In this document: positions 46,518-54,791 of the stretch, piece after piece | How positions within the stretch are numbered: the stretch's first letter is position 1 | Layout of the letters: every line of letters starts with the position of its first letter | Position numbers and translations under genes: made by a program | The notes under the pieces: generated by a model | Database searches by the model: none | What the model saw: the letters and a program-made list of their open reading frames with translations, nothing else | Told to the model about the DNA's origin: nothing | Assembly (NCBI GenBank): GCA_947627365.1 | Contig: CANQVT010000001.1 | Coordinates: 1-64,000, forward strand | DNA: 64,000 bases | Direction of reading: 5' to 3' | DNA from: an uncultured Lachnospiraceae bacterium | GTDB lineage: Bacteria; Bacillota; Clostridia; Lachnospirales; Lachnospiraceae

Positions 46518-48814
46518 CGCCGCCTACTCCTTTCCGACACTGTATTTTCCTGAAACACCTTATCAGTCTCCTGATCTTCCTTTTCTCTCCCCAGATGGAG
46601 TCGGAACGGCCCGACGCATAACCCGTTCTCCCCGTACAGGAGCAGCGATCCCGGCGCGCGGAACCATGCGTAGCGCACATACCTCGGGCAGGGAACTTTC
46701 TCAGAATGCAGGATCACACAGGTTCCGCCGCTGCACGCAGCTGACGCGGCAGCCCCTTGCTTGTCATTCTCCACGCTGTTCTCTGCGCCGTTCTCCACTC
46801 TGTTCTCTATGCCGTTCTCCACTCTGTTCTTTGCGCCGTTCTCCACGTTGTTCTCTACATCATCCTCCACGCGCACCAAAGCCGGATAGTATACCCCGTC
46901 TTCGCCGGCGAGCTCGAACAGGCGCGGATTGTTCGGTGCGTCCTGCATGGCCGGCCGCAGCCGCAGCTCCACCCGGCCGTCAAAGCGCAGGCGCACGCAG
47001 CCATCCGGCATAGTTTTCCTTCCGCCCGGCGCCAGCTCCCAGCCGCAAACCTTTGGCGCGCTCCACTCTGTCTTTTCTTTATAGATCATCGCCCGAGCAG
47101 CGTACGCGGCACGGGTCGCCACCGTCTTCTTGTCGCGCGGGTGCAGGTCGTTGTCCTCCCCCGCGTCCAGATTCACTGTGACGGCGACATCCTCCAGCCG
47201 TCCCGCCAGAGCCTGCGCTTCGCGGACCTGCGGCCACGCGTCGTCCGGCGCGACGTCCACGCCGCAGTTCGGCAGCTGCATCACGACGAACGGCAGACTC
47301 TCCTGCCTCCAGTGCTCCCTCCAGTCGCGGATCAGCCCCTCCAGAACGGCGTTATATGTCTGCGGGCGGCTGTCGTTGGACTCGCCCTGGTACCAGAGCG
47401 CGCCACGCACCCGATACGGCAGGCAGGGCGCTGTCATCCCGTGAAACAGACCGGTCGGCTTCCAGCTGATAAACGTCTGTCCCGGCGCTTCCCCGCAAAC
47501 CGCGCGCTGCTGATATTCCCACGCTCCCGCAAGCGACACGCGTGTCAACCTGCCTTCGCGCTCCGCAAGAGCCATGCGCACCAGACGGTCTACCGAATCG
47601 ATCCCTGCCGAAGCGTCCGCTCCATCCGCCCAAGTCTCCTGCGCTGAACCAGCCGCGTCATCCGCCCGAGTCTCCTGCGCTGAACCAGCCGCGCCATCTG
47701 CCCGAACTTTCTGCGCTGAGCTCTCATTTTCCCAGACGATCTCCAGCGGCTGTCCCGCCGTGCTGCGCCCCTCGCCGGTCCTGCAGACCAGCCGGATGAG
47801 TATCTCGTTCTCTCCTTCGTGCAGCAGTCCGGCCGGAACCAGGTAGCGCCGCGGCGGATAGCGGTAGCCGGTCTCGCCTATGCGGGTTCCATTGATGTAG
47901 ATCGTATCGCTGTCCACCAACGTCCCGAAGCGCAGCAAGCCTTCCCTTTGCAGGCAGTCGGACGGCGCGGAAAATGTCCGCCGCAGATGAATGCAGCCGC
48001 AGAATTTCTCCAGTCCCCAGTCCCGGACCTCTCCCGGAAGCACTGCCGGACGCCAGGGCGCATCCGCGCTCTCCTTCTCCTGACGGCGGATCTCCCGCTG
48101 CCAGTCTACTTCCGCGCGCATCTCCTGTCCGCCAAGCTTCCGGCAGAACGCTTCGTCTTTGTAGCGATCGGCTTCCTCAAGCGCCTCCGGCCACTCGCGC
48201 AGCCCTTCGCGGCTCATCCACGCCTCCGCGGGCGTTCCGCCAAGACTCAGGTTCATAATGCCGACCGGCACTTTTTTCACTCTGGCAAGCTCTTTTCCGA
48301 AAAAGTATACAAACGCGGAGATCTCAGGAAGTTTTTCCCCCGTGCATGTCCTCCACTCCGCCTGTACATGGTCCTCCCGCGGCCCGCGGAAGTCCCGGCA
48401 TTCCGTCACCTTGTACTCATGCACGTCCGGCGCGCCCCCGTCCCGGAATTCCTCCGGAAAGCGCTCGCACACTCTGCTCATCGGCAGCTCCATGTTGGAC
48501 TGTCCGGAGCAGACGAACACCTCGCCCACGTACACCTCGCGGATCACCGCTTCCTCTCCGCGGGAAGTCTCCACGCGCATGAGATACGGGCCTCCCGCCG
48601 GGGGCGTCTGCAGCCCGGCCTCAAAGCGGCCGCTTGCGTCCGCCTCTGTCTGCGCCCGGCGAGAAACAGTTTCCATTTCTTTTGCACCCGCACCCATGTC
48701 TGTCCCGATCACAATACAAAGCGTTTCCCCCGGATCGCACCAGCCCCATATCCTGCACTGATCGCCCTGCTGCAGCACACATCCATTGCTAAACAATCTG
48801 GGTAATCTCAGCAT
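46514..48814 (-). CDS. SGNH carbohydrate esterase (sialate O-acetylesterase-like)
   Basis: The 765-residue protein matches the sialate O-acetylesterase/CE20-like class: nucleophile block CSGQSNMELP (Ser106), GTPAEAWMS, an inserted beta-sandwich at about 235-375, and GALWYQGESN in the second half. Within a xylan operon it most likely removes acetyl groups from xylo-oligosaccharides. No signal peptide is evident, so action is probably cytoplasmic. Two low-complexity repeat tracts interrupt it (about residues 365-397 and 657-690). ATG 48814 follows GGAGGAG. It overlaps GH115 by 4 bases. Confidence 0.88.
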   Translation of the reverse strand: MLRLPRLFSNGCVLQQGDQCRIWGWCDPGETLCIVIGTDMGAGAKEMETVSRRAQTEADASGRFEAGLQTPPAGGPYLMRVETSRGEEAVIREVYVGEVFVCSGQSNMELPMSRVCERFPEEFRDGGAPDVHEYKVTECRDFRGPREDHVQAEWRTCTGEKLPEISAFVYFFGKELARVKKVPVGIMNLSLGGTPAEAWMSREGLREWPEALEEADRYKDEAFCRKLGGQEMRAEVDWQREIRRQEKESADAPWRPAVLPGEVRDWGLEKFCGCIHLRRTFSAPSDCLQREGLLRFGTLVDSDTIYINGTRIGETGYRYPPRRYLVPAGLLHEGENEILIRLVCRTGEGRSTAGQPLEIVWENESSAQKVRADGAAGSAQETRADDAAGSAQETWADGADASAGIDSVDRLVRMALAEREGRLTRVSLAGAWEYQQRAVCGEAPGQTFISWKPTGLFHGMTAPCLPYRVRGALWYQGESNDSRPQTYNAVLEGLIRDWREHWRQESLPFVVMQLPNCGVDVAPDDAWPQVREAQALAGRLEDVAVTVNLDAGEDNDLHPRDKKTVATRAAYAARAMIYKEKTEWSAPKVCGWELAPGGRKTMPDGCVRLRFDGRVELRLRPAMQDAPNNPRLFELAGEDGVYYPALVRVEDDVENNVENGAKNRVENGIENRVENGAENSVENDKQGAAASAACSGGTCVILHSEKVPCPRYVRYAWFRAPGSLLLYGENGLCVGPFRLHLGREKEDQETDKVFQENTVSERSRRR
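46775..46860. repeat. 24-bp tandem repeat in the esterase gene
   Basis: About three and a half copies of a 24-base unit beginning TGTTCTCT encode VENG/ENRV-type octapeptides. The unit is a multiple of three, so the frame is safe against expansion. Confidence 0.88.
47625..47720. repeat. 36-bp tandem repeat in the esterase gene
   Basis: Two nearly identical 36-base units (47625-47660 and 47661-47696) and a partial third encode a 12-residue GSAQETRADDAA-like repeat, a likely flexible linker after the inserted domain. Confidence 0.88.
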
Positions 48815-48914
48815 CTTTCCGCTCCTCCGTTTCCGTATTCTGTCCCGCACGGCCTCCGACGATCCGCGCACCCCGCGGTTGTCCTTTTTTCTCAGCCGTC
48901 ATTTCTCCATGTTT

Positions 48915-49883
48915 TCATTTCTTCGCGCCGTCGTTTCTCCACTCGCTTTTCCGCGGCGTGCTGACACTGATGATCTTGCTCTGCTGCAGGTTCAGCGTGA
49001 GCATCAGTCTACCCTCGTCCCTGCGCTCCGGCTTCATCAGATAATGAGCATACTTATCGATCAGCCCGAAAAGGTTGGCGGTACGCCCCTCGATCTTGAA
49101 GTTGTAAAAGCCCATCGGCACATATTTCTCGTAGACGTCGTCCGGCGAGATGAAGGTCGGGTAATCCTGGATCGTGTAGAAGGTATTCTTATCCCCGTAC
49201 GCGCATTGCCAACCCTTCATCGGAAGCTGCTTTCCCGGCGGCAGCTTCCGGTTTTTGAGCACGATCTCCTGCTGCTTCGCAATCGCCTTGTAATGGTCGC
49301 CGCGTCTCGGACAGTTCGGCACACAGCAGGCGTTCACCAGCACCTCGCAGCGCGCCTTATCCTTGATCTTCTCCAGAAGCTCAAACTGATTGTTCAGGTT
49401 GTAGTCGAGCACCACCAGATTGTAATCCTTCTCAAGCTCCTCGTTCAGGGCCTCAATCGTCCGGATCTCCTTGCAGGTGGAGCTGTTGATCTTGTAACCG
49501 GGATAGGTTTTCCGTATGTACTCCTCGAGCACAGACGAGACGACCAGTACCTCGTTCATGCCGTTGTCCGCCGTCTTCATGCAGAAGTTGCAGTATTCGT
49601 CCTTCAGATCACTCTCATGCAGCAGCGGGTTCGTGTAGGTATAACGGATCGGGATGCCCTGCGCGTTAATCGTGCGGATCACGTTCTGAATAAAGCCCGC
49701 ATCGCACTGGTCGCCGTTGCTGAACCGCCCGCCGTTCCAGCGCGAGGTGGGAAACTCGCCGAAAAACGACCCGATCTCCACGTCCGGGCGGAAGAACTCA
49801 GGATATTTTTTCATCATGCTGCACAGCATCATATTCAGCGGATAATTGAACCGCAGGCCGGGGAGATGGAATTTTATTTTCAT
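48915..49883 (-). CDS. Uncharacterized U32-like protein A in xylan operon
   Basis: I do not recognise a characterised family. The 322-residue protein and its paralog at 52292-53203 share HLPG at the start, SFFGEFPTSRWNGGR, DNGMNEVLV, LVVLDYNLN and VPNCPRR, and the FYNFKIEGR segment near residue 260, which recalls the LKIEGR motif of peptidase U32 proteins. Four cysteines align between the paralogs (98, 187, 191, 227) and could bind a 4Fe-4S cluster. No signal or membrane segment. ATG 49883 follows GGGAGG, one base after the xylanase stop. Function unknown. Confidence 0.75.
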   Translation of the reverse strand: MKIKFHLPGLRFNYPLNMMLCSMMKKYPEFFRPDVEIGSFFGEFPTSRWNGGRFSNGDQCDAGFIQNVIRTINAQGIPIRYTYTNPLLHESDLKDEYCNFCMKTADNGMNEVLVVSSVLEEYIRKTYPGYKINSSTCKEIRTIEALNEELEKDYNLVVLDYNLNNQFELLEKIKDKARCEVLVNACCVPNCPRRGDHYKAIAKQQEIVLKNRKLPPGKQLPMKGWQCAYGDKNTFYTIQDYPTFISPDDVYEKYVPMGFYNFKIEGRTANLFGLIDKYAHYLMKPERRDEGRLMLTLNLQQSKIISVSTPRKSEWRNDGAKK

Positions 49884-49884
49884 A

Positions 49885-51201
49885 TTATTTATTACCTCCC
49901 GCAAACGCATAGAACGCAGGCTTCTTCTCATAGTGCTCGTCGAAAAGAAGCGGACACTCGGGAAGCCCTGTGGTGTTGCCGCCGCCGACGTCGGAACGGC
50001 TCTGCAGCCAGGACAGATGATCCGCCGTCCCCCAGAAGGTGAGCGACGTGATGTTGACGCCCTCTTCCTTATCAGCCGACTTGAGCGCCCAGTAGATCGC
50101 GCCGTAGCGCTTTGCCTGCTCCTCAAACTCCTTCTCCTTCGACTCCGGACTGCCGTCGTAGTCCTCGCTCGCCTTCATGTCGAGTTCCGTCATCTGCACG
50201 TTGCCCACGACCTGCGCGTACATGCGGATCGCCATATCGATCTCCGAGTAGTTCGGCGAATCCATATTGTAATGTCCCTGCATACCCATCGCGTCGATGC
50301 GCGCGCCCTCGGTCGCCTTGACCGCGCGCAGAAGCTCCAGGATGCCCGCCATCTTCTGCCCGGAGCACTCATTGTAATCATTGTAATAGAGCTCCAGATC
50401 GGCCGGGGCGTACTTGTTCGCGTAGACAAAGGCGTTCAGAATGAACTCATTGCTCTGGTAGACATGCCACCAGCTCGAATTGTTCCCGTGCGTGTCGTTG
50501 GAGAGCGGTTCGTTCGGATTCTCATTGTCGGAACGATAAGTGCCCGTGGAATCGCTCACCGCCTCGTTCACCACATCCCAGCCGTAGAACAGGTCCTTAT
50601 ACTCGCTGTCCTCACCCGTAAAATGTGTCAGCACCGTGCGGATGTACCACTCCAGGCGCTTGTTCATCGTCTCCCTGTCCACGTAGGGCTTCTGCTTGTC
50701 ATAGTCCTCGTGGAAGAACCACTCCGGCGTCTGGGAGTGCCATACGAGCACATGCCCGCGGACCTTCAGCGCGTCGTCCGGATTTTTCTTATTCCACTGC
50801 AGGATCTTGTCCAGCATGTTCTCCGCCTTGTAAAAATTGATCTTCGGCACAGTGATCGTCTCGCCGTTCAGCTCGGCCTCCTCCGTGCCCGGACAGACGG
50901 CGTTGCTGTAATTGAAAAGCGCGTCGGGCTTCAGCTCGTTGCCAAGCGTCACGGCGTTGAAATGCGTCGTGATGATCTCCCACACCCTCCGGTTGTTGAT
51001 CTCCTGCCCCGTGACCGCCGCGCCGACATAACAGCCAAGCTCCTTAGATACGGCATCCTTCAAACGCACGTCCTCGACCTCCTCTTCCGTCTGCTGCTCC
51101 TTTGCAGCGCACACAGCACCACCCACAGCACCACCCGATACCAACACGGCCGCCGCCAGAAGCCATGCAGCCGCGCACAGATTTTTCTTCTTTCTGATCA
51201 T
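49885..51201 (-). CDS. GH10 endo-1,4-beta-xylanase
   Basis: The 438-residue secreted enzyme hydrolyses the xylan backbone. A signal peptide covers about residues 1-33. The GH10 barrel has VRGHVLVWHSQTPEWF, acid/base Glu213 in WDVVNEA and nucleophile Glu339 in TELD. A short insert follows at PESKEKEFEEQAKRY. There is no carbohydrate-binding module. ATG 51201 follows AGAGGAA. It is the lead gene of the operon xylanase - U32-like A - esterase - GH115 and is divergent from the AraC regulator. Confidence 0.96.
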   Translation of the reverse strand: MIRKKKNLCAAAWLLAAAVLVSGGAVGGAVCAAKEQQTEEEVEDVRLKDAVSKELGCYVGAAVTGQEINNRRVWEIITTHFNAVTLGNELKPDALFNYSNAVCPGTEEAELNGETITVPKINFYKAENMLDKILQWNKKNPDDALKVRGHVLVWHSQTPEWFFHEDYDKQKPYVDRETMNKRLEWYIRTVLTHFTGEDSEYKDLFYGWDVVNEAVSDSTGTYRSDNENPNEPLSNDTHGNNSSWWHVYQSNEFILNAFVYANKYAPADLELYYNDYNECSGQKMAGILELLRAVKATEGARIDAMGMQGHYNMDSPNYSEIDMAIRMYAQVVGNVQMTELDMKASEDYDGSPESKEKEFEEQAKRYGAIYWALKSADKEEGVNITSLTFWGTADHLSWLQSRSDVGGGNTTGLPECPLLFDEHYEKKPAFYAFAGGNK

Positions 51202-51307
51202 AGTCAATTCCTCTTGTGCTCCATTAAAATTTTACATTTTCCCAAATTCGTGATATAGTGATTAAAATTGTTGTAAGTGTCTGCCAAAGAACCGGAGGCG
51301 TATTCAT
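51202..51307. promoter_or_regulatory. Divergent xylanase/araC promoter region
   Basis: This 106-bp gap must hold the control sites for both directions. For the plus strand TTTACA and TATAGT are 17 bases apart (51231-51259). The AT-rich DNA between them and the xylanase start should carry the opposite promoter and AraC operator half-sites, but no clear direct repeat could be fixed by eye. Confidence 0.65.
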
Positions 51308-52246
51308 GTGAAAAACGAAAACATCGATTTTTATACAGCGAACAATGATTTCTCAGGTGAGCGCGTGATCAAAGAGAACCGTGAGATCGTACAGCATCAG
51401 GGAAGCGGCGCGATCCGCATCTGGTGCAACGATCTGGACGCTCCCTTTGACACACACTGGCACACGGATCTGGAGATCATCGTGCCCGCAGAAAACTGGT
51501 ACGACGTGGTCATCGGAGACGAAGCCTTCCACCTTCTGCCCGGCGATATCATGATCATCCCCTCAGGCGCGCTCCACTCTCTCACGGCCCCTGAGACAGG
51601 CACACGCTTTATCTATCTGTTCGACATCTCCTCCATCGCGTCCATTCACGGCTTTGCGGAGCTTTCTGCGCTACTCTCTTCTCCGCTGCACATCACGAAG
51701 GCGTCATACCCGCATATTTACGGCGACGCCGACCGGATACTCAGACAGATACGCACCGAATATTTCAGCAAAAGCCCGCTCTATGAGTTCTCCGTGTTCT
51801 CCCTGCTGATGAGCCTGTTCGTCATGCTCGGCAAGAACCATCTGAACAGTATGAACGCATTCTCCGGCACGCGTACCGGCAAGCAGCAGGAATATGTCAG
51901 CAAATTCAACAGCGTCATGGAGTACATTGACGAGCATTTCACGGAGGACATCCGCCTCGACGACGCGGCTGCCGCCACAGGCTTCAGCAAATATCATTTC
52001 TCAAGACTCTTCAAGCAGTACACAGGCTATACCTTCTGCAGCTATCTGCTCCGCCTGCGGATCAGGGCGGCGGAACAGCTTCTGGAGCAGCCCGGCCTCT
52101 CCATCGCGGAGATCGCCATGCGCTCCGGCTTCCCCAGCATTCCCACCTTCAACCGCGTGTTCCGCCAGCAGAAAAACTGCTCGCCGAGCGAATACCGCGA
52201 GAAGAACAATAAGCTCAATCCGCTCAGAGGCAAGAATAATCAGTGA
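51308..52246 (+). CDS. AraC-family regulator with cupin sensor
   Basis: The 312-residue regulator has an N-terminal cupin with THWHTDLEIIVP and LLPGDIMIIPSGALHSL, and a C-terminal AraC double HTH: AAATGFSKYHFSRLFKQYTGYTFCSYL and IAEIAMRSGFPSIPTFNRVFRQQKNCSPSEYR. It is divergent from the xylanase operon and is probably its sugar-responsive activator; it may also control the GH5/ABC part. The start is GTG 51308-51310 after GGAGG; the ATG two bases earlier is out of frame. Confidence 0.92.
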   Translation: MKNENIDFYTANNDFSGERVIKENREIVQHQGSGAIRIWCNDLDAPFDTHWHTDLEIIVPAENWYDVVIGDEAFHLLPGDIMIIPSGALHSLTAPETGTRFIYLFDISSIASIHGFAELSALLSSPLHITKASYPHIYGDADRILRQIRTEYFSKSPLYEFSVFSLLMSLFVMLGKNHLNSMNAFSGTRTGKQQEYVSKFNSVMEYIDEHFTEDIRLDDAAAATGFSKYHFSRLFKQYTGYTFCSYLLRLRIRAAEQLLEQPGLSIAEIAMRSGFPSIPTFNRVFRQQKNCSPSEYREKNNKLNPLRGKNNQ

Positions 52247-52291
52247 TCCCGCAAAAACGACAACGCACACGTAAGCAGAGTCCCTTCCTGC

Positions 52292-53203
52292 TTATCGCAG
52301 CCCCTTCTTTCGCAGCGCCGCAGTCTGAACCTGCTGCAACAGCCGGCTGATCTTCCCCTTGATGTACTCTCTGTCCTCATCCTTCACCAGAAAATACACA
52401 TACGATTCCAACAGATACTCGACCGGCATCCCTCGCCCGGCGATCTTGAAATTTACGAATCCCCTGTCGATGTAAGAGCCGATCTCCTCGTTGGAGATAA
52501 AGGCCGGCCGCGACTTGCACTCCGAGAATTTCCGGCTGCGCGAGCGGTTCGGGCAGGGGAAATTGGTCTCGGTGTCGAACTCCAGCTGAAGCTGCGACTG
52601 CTGGCGGTAATGCTCCGAGCGCTTCGGGCAGTTCGGATAGCATACCTCGTTTACCAGAAGCTCGATGCGTCCCGCGCAGGGCTCAAGCTGTGAGAGAACC
52701 TCCTCATTGTGGTTCAGGTCATAGTCGAGCACGACCAGACGGTAATCGCCCTTCAGCTCCTCCTTCAGCGCGGCCGGATCGATGATCCTTTTGGTCGTGG
52801 AGGAGATGATCGGGTAACGGGGATATTCCCGCCGGATGTAATCCTCGAGCGCCCGGGAATTCACGAGCACCTGATTCATGCCGTTGTCCCCGAGACGCAT
52901 GATGAGGTTGCAGTAGGTGTCGTACACATGCTTCTCCTCCAGGAGCGTGTTCGTCCAGGTGAAGCGCAGCGGCACGCCCCTGCTGTTGTAGAGCTTCAGC
53001 ACAGCCTCGATCTCCTGCTTTCCCGCGAAGCCGAGCACCGTGCGCCCGCCGTTCCAGATCGCGCCCGGGAACGTCCCGTACACAGAGCCGATCCGGTAGC
53101 CGTCGCGAAATTTATCGGGATAATCCCTCATCAGGTTGAGTATGGCCTGGTTCAGCAGCCGGAAGCTGCAGAAGCCGGGCAAATGCCAGTAAACTTCTCT
53201 CAT
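52292..53203 (-). CDS. Uncharacterized U32-like protein B
   Basis: This 303-residue paralog of the gene at 48915-49883 shares RFTWTNTLLEE, DTYCNL, DNGMNQVLV, LVVLDYDLNHN, VNEVCYPNCPKRSEHY and FVNFKIAGR. Cysteines 98, 188, 192 and 217 or 229 correspond to those of protein A. There is no signal peptide. ATG follows AGGAGAA. It lies 33 bases downstream of the GH5 gene in the same direction, so each paralog is paired with one glycanase gene. Function unknown. Confidence 0.75.
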   Translation of the reverse strand: MREVYWHLPGFCSFRLLNQAILNLMRDYPDKFRDGYRIGSVYGTFPGAIWNGGRTVLGFAGKQEIEAVLKLYNSRGVPLRFTWTNTLLEEKHVYDTYCNLIMRLGDNGMNQVLVNSRALEDYIRREYPRYPIISSTTKRIIDPAALKEELKGDYRLVVLDYDLNHNEEVLSQLEPCAGRIELLVNEVCYPNCPKRSEHYRQQSQLQLEFDTETNFPCPNRSRSRKFSECKSRPAFISNEEIGSYIDRGFVNFKIAGRGMPVEYLLESYVYFLVKDEDREYIKGKISRLLQQVQTAALRKKGLR

Positions 53204-53236
53204 CCGGGTATTCTCCTAATTTAGTCTCTTCGTTGT

Positions 53237-54598
53237 CTACTGCGGAGGCTGATCCGAAGCCTTCTGCGAGTTCTCGATCAGCGCGTCCGCGATCTCCTGC
53301 GAATACCAGCTGCAGTTTTTCCGGTCAAAGATCCCGAACTTCTCGCCGCTGCCGCTGTAGTTGCCGTTATCCCACCAGATACATTTGATCCCGGAGCCGT
53401 TCATGACCTCCATGTAGTCGGCAAGCCATTTCAGGACCTGCTCCGTATTCTCCACCTCGTTGCCGTCCGCGTCCTTGTAAGTCTTGTGAACCGCGCCGAA
53501 CTCCGTGACGATAACCGGGATATCCTTGCTCAGAAAATGCCGCTTGAGCAGATCGACGTTTGAGATGATGTCCTTCTTAAGTGTGCCGTTCCACTCGTTG
53601 ACGCTCTGTCCCTCCGGCTCATAGGTGAAAAAGTATGGCGTATAGAGATGCGCCGACACCATCACATACGGATCCTCAGGCACCTCGAGCTGCTGGACGC
53701 TGCTGTAGGTCACGGAATTCCCGTAAGGGCAGATGATCAGGCTTCTCGTCTCGTTGTTTCCGCCCGCGGCGCGCACCGTATCCACAAAAGCCTTGTTCAG
53801 CTCATTCACGATCGCGCGCTCCTCGTCGGTGCCGCCCGACCATTCCTGCGCGCTCCCCTTGGTCCTCGGCTCGTTCATCCCTTCAAACAGCAGATGGTAA
53901 TCATAGTCCGCGAAGCGCTCGGAGATCTGCGCCCAGATCGCCGTGAGCTCCGCCTCGATCTCTTCTGCGTTCTCCGGCTGCGGGATCAGCCAGAAATCCG
54001 GCTCATGGTGCGTATCGATAATGACGAACATCCCTTCGTCGTACGCGTAATCCACAACCTCCGCCACACGGTCGAGCCATTCGCTGTCGATCGTGTAATC
54101 CGGCGCTTCCCCGACGCTCTGCGCCCAGGTGACCGGAATGCGCAGCGTGTTGAAGCCCTGCGCGCGCACGGCGTCGATCATCTCCTTCGTGGTCTTCGGA
54201 TTGCCCCAGTAGGTCTCGTTGCCCATCACAGACGACGCGCCCCATGCGTCGAACGTGTTTCCCAGATTCCAGCCGACGTTCATCTGCGCGAGTACCTCCG
54301 CCGCTGTCGGCACAGCCGCGTCTTCCCCGGAGTCCGTCAGTTCCTCGTCTTCTTCTACGGAAACCACCGATATATCCGCATCCTCCGGGAAGACCTCCAC
54401 TACCTCGTCCCCCGTCCCGGAGGACGGCAGCACCTCGATCACATCCCCGGAGGCCCCGTCCTCCGTCTCGGAAACCGCAACTACCTCGACCACGTCCCCG
54501 GAGGCCGCCGCGTTCTCATCCGCCTGACAAAATCCCGGGACAGCCGCCGACGCCAGCACCGCAACAACCGATAAAGCCAATAGTCTTCTTTTTTTCAT
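53237..54598 (-). CDS. GH5 family endoglycanase (cellulase-like)
   Basis: The 453-residue secreted enzyme has a signal peptide (about 1-26), an acidic linker at 30-95 containing three S/T-GD-V-EV repeats, and a GH5 barrel with NVGWNLGNTFDAWG, acid/base Glu243 in GMNEPR and nucleophile Glu366 in VTEFGAV. Endo-beta-1,4-glucanase is most likely; xyloglucanase or mannanase cannot be excluded. ATG 54598 follows AAGGAG. It comes after the sugar-binding protein gene and a strong terminator-like hairpin. Confidence 0.92.
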   Translation of the reverse strand: MKKRRLLALSVVAVLASAAVPGFCQADENAAASGDVVEVVAVSETEDGASGDVIEVLPSSGTGDEVVEVFPEDADISVVSVEEDEELTDSGEDAAVPTAAEVLAQMNVGWNLGNTFDAWGASSVMGNETYWGNPKTTKEMIDAVRAQGFNTLRIPVTWAQSVGEAPDYTIDSEWLDRVAEVVDYAYDEGMFVIIDTHHEPDFWLIPQPENAEEIEAELTAIWAQISERFADYDYHLLFEGMNEPRTKGSAQEWSGGTDEERAIVNELNKAFVDTVRAAGGNNETRSLIICPYGNSVTYSSVQQLEVPEDPYVMVSAHLYTPYFFTYEPEGQSVNEWNGTLKKDIISNVDLLKRHFLSKDIPVIVTEFGAVHKTYKDADGNEVENTEQVLKWLADYMEVMNGSGIKCIWWDNGNYSGSGEKFGIFDRKNCSWYSQEIADALIENSQKASDQPPQ

Positions 54599-54687
54599 AA
54601 TACACTTCTCCTTCGAACCATGTTTTCGGCGGCTCCGCGGCGAACGCACGGCTCCCGCCCGAACAATTTTATCTGCATCCTATTGCA

Positions 54688-54713
54688 AAAGAGGGGGAGC
54701 ATTCCCCCTCTTT
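54688..54713 (-). terminator. Terminator after the sugar-binding protein gene
   Basis: AAAGAGGGGGA and TCCCCCTCTTT form an 11-bp stem with a 4-base loop, followed by TTTTGC on the minus strand. It separates the ABC operon from GH5, allowing at most partial read-through. Confidence 0.88.
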
Positions 54714-54791
54714 CGATGATAGCATACTTTCGATGTTCAGGCAAGCACTCACGCTTACTCAGCCGCAAGTGCTTCGGCCTGGTCTGAATAA

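Noticed and set aside
51202-51307. Catabolite-response (cre) element in the xylanase/araC gap
   Set aside because: No sequence close to the TGWNANCGNTNWCA consensus could be found by eye.
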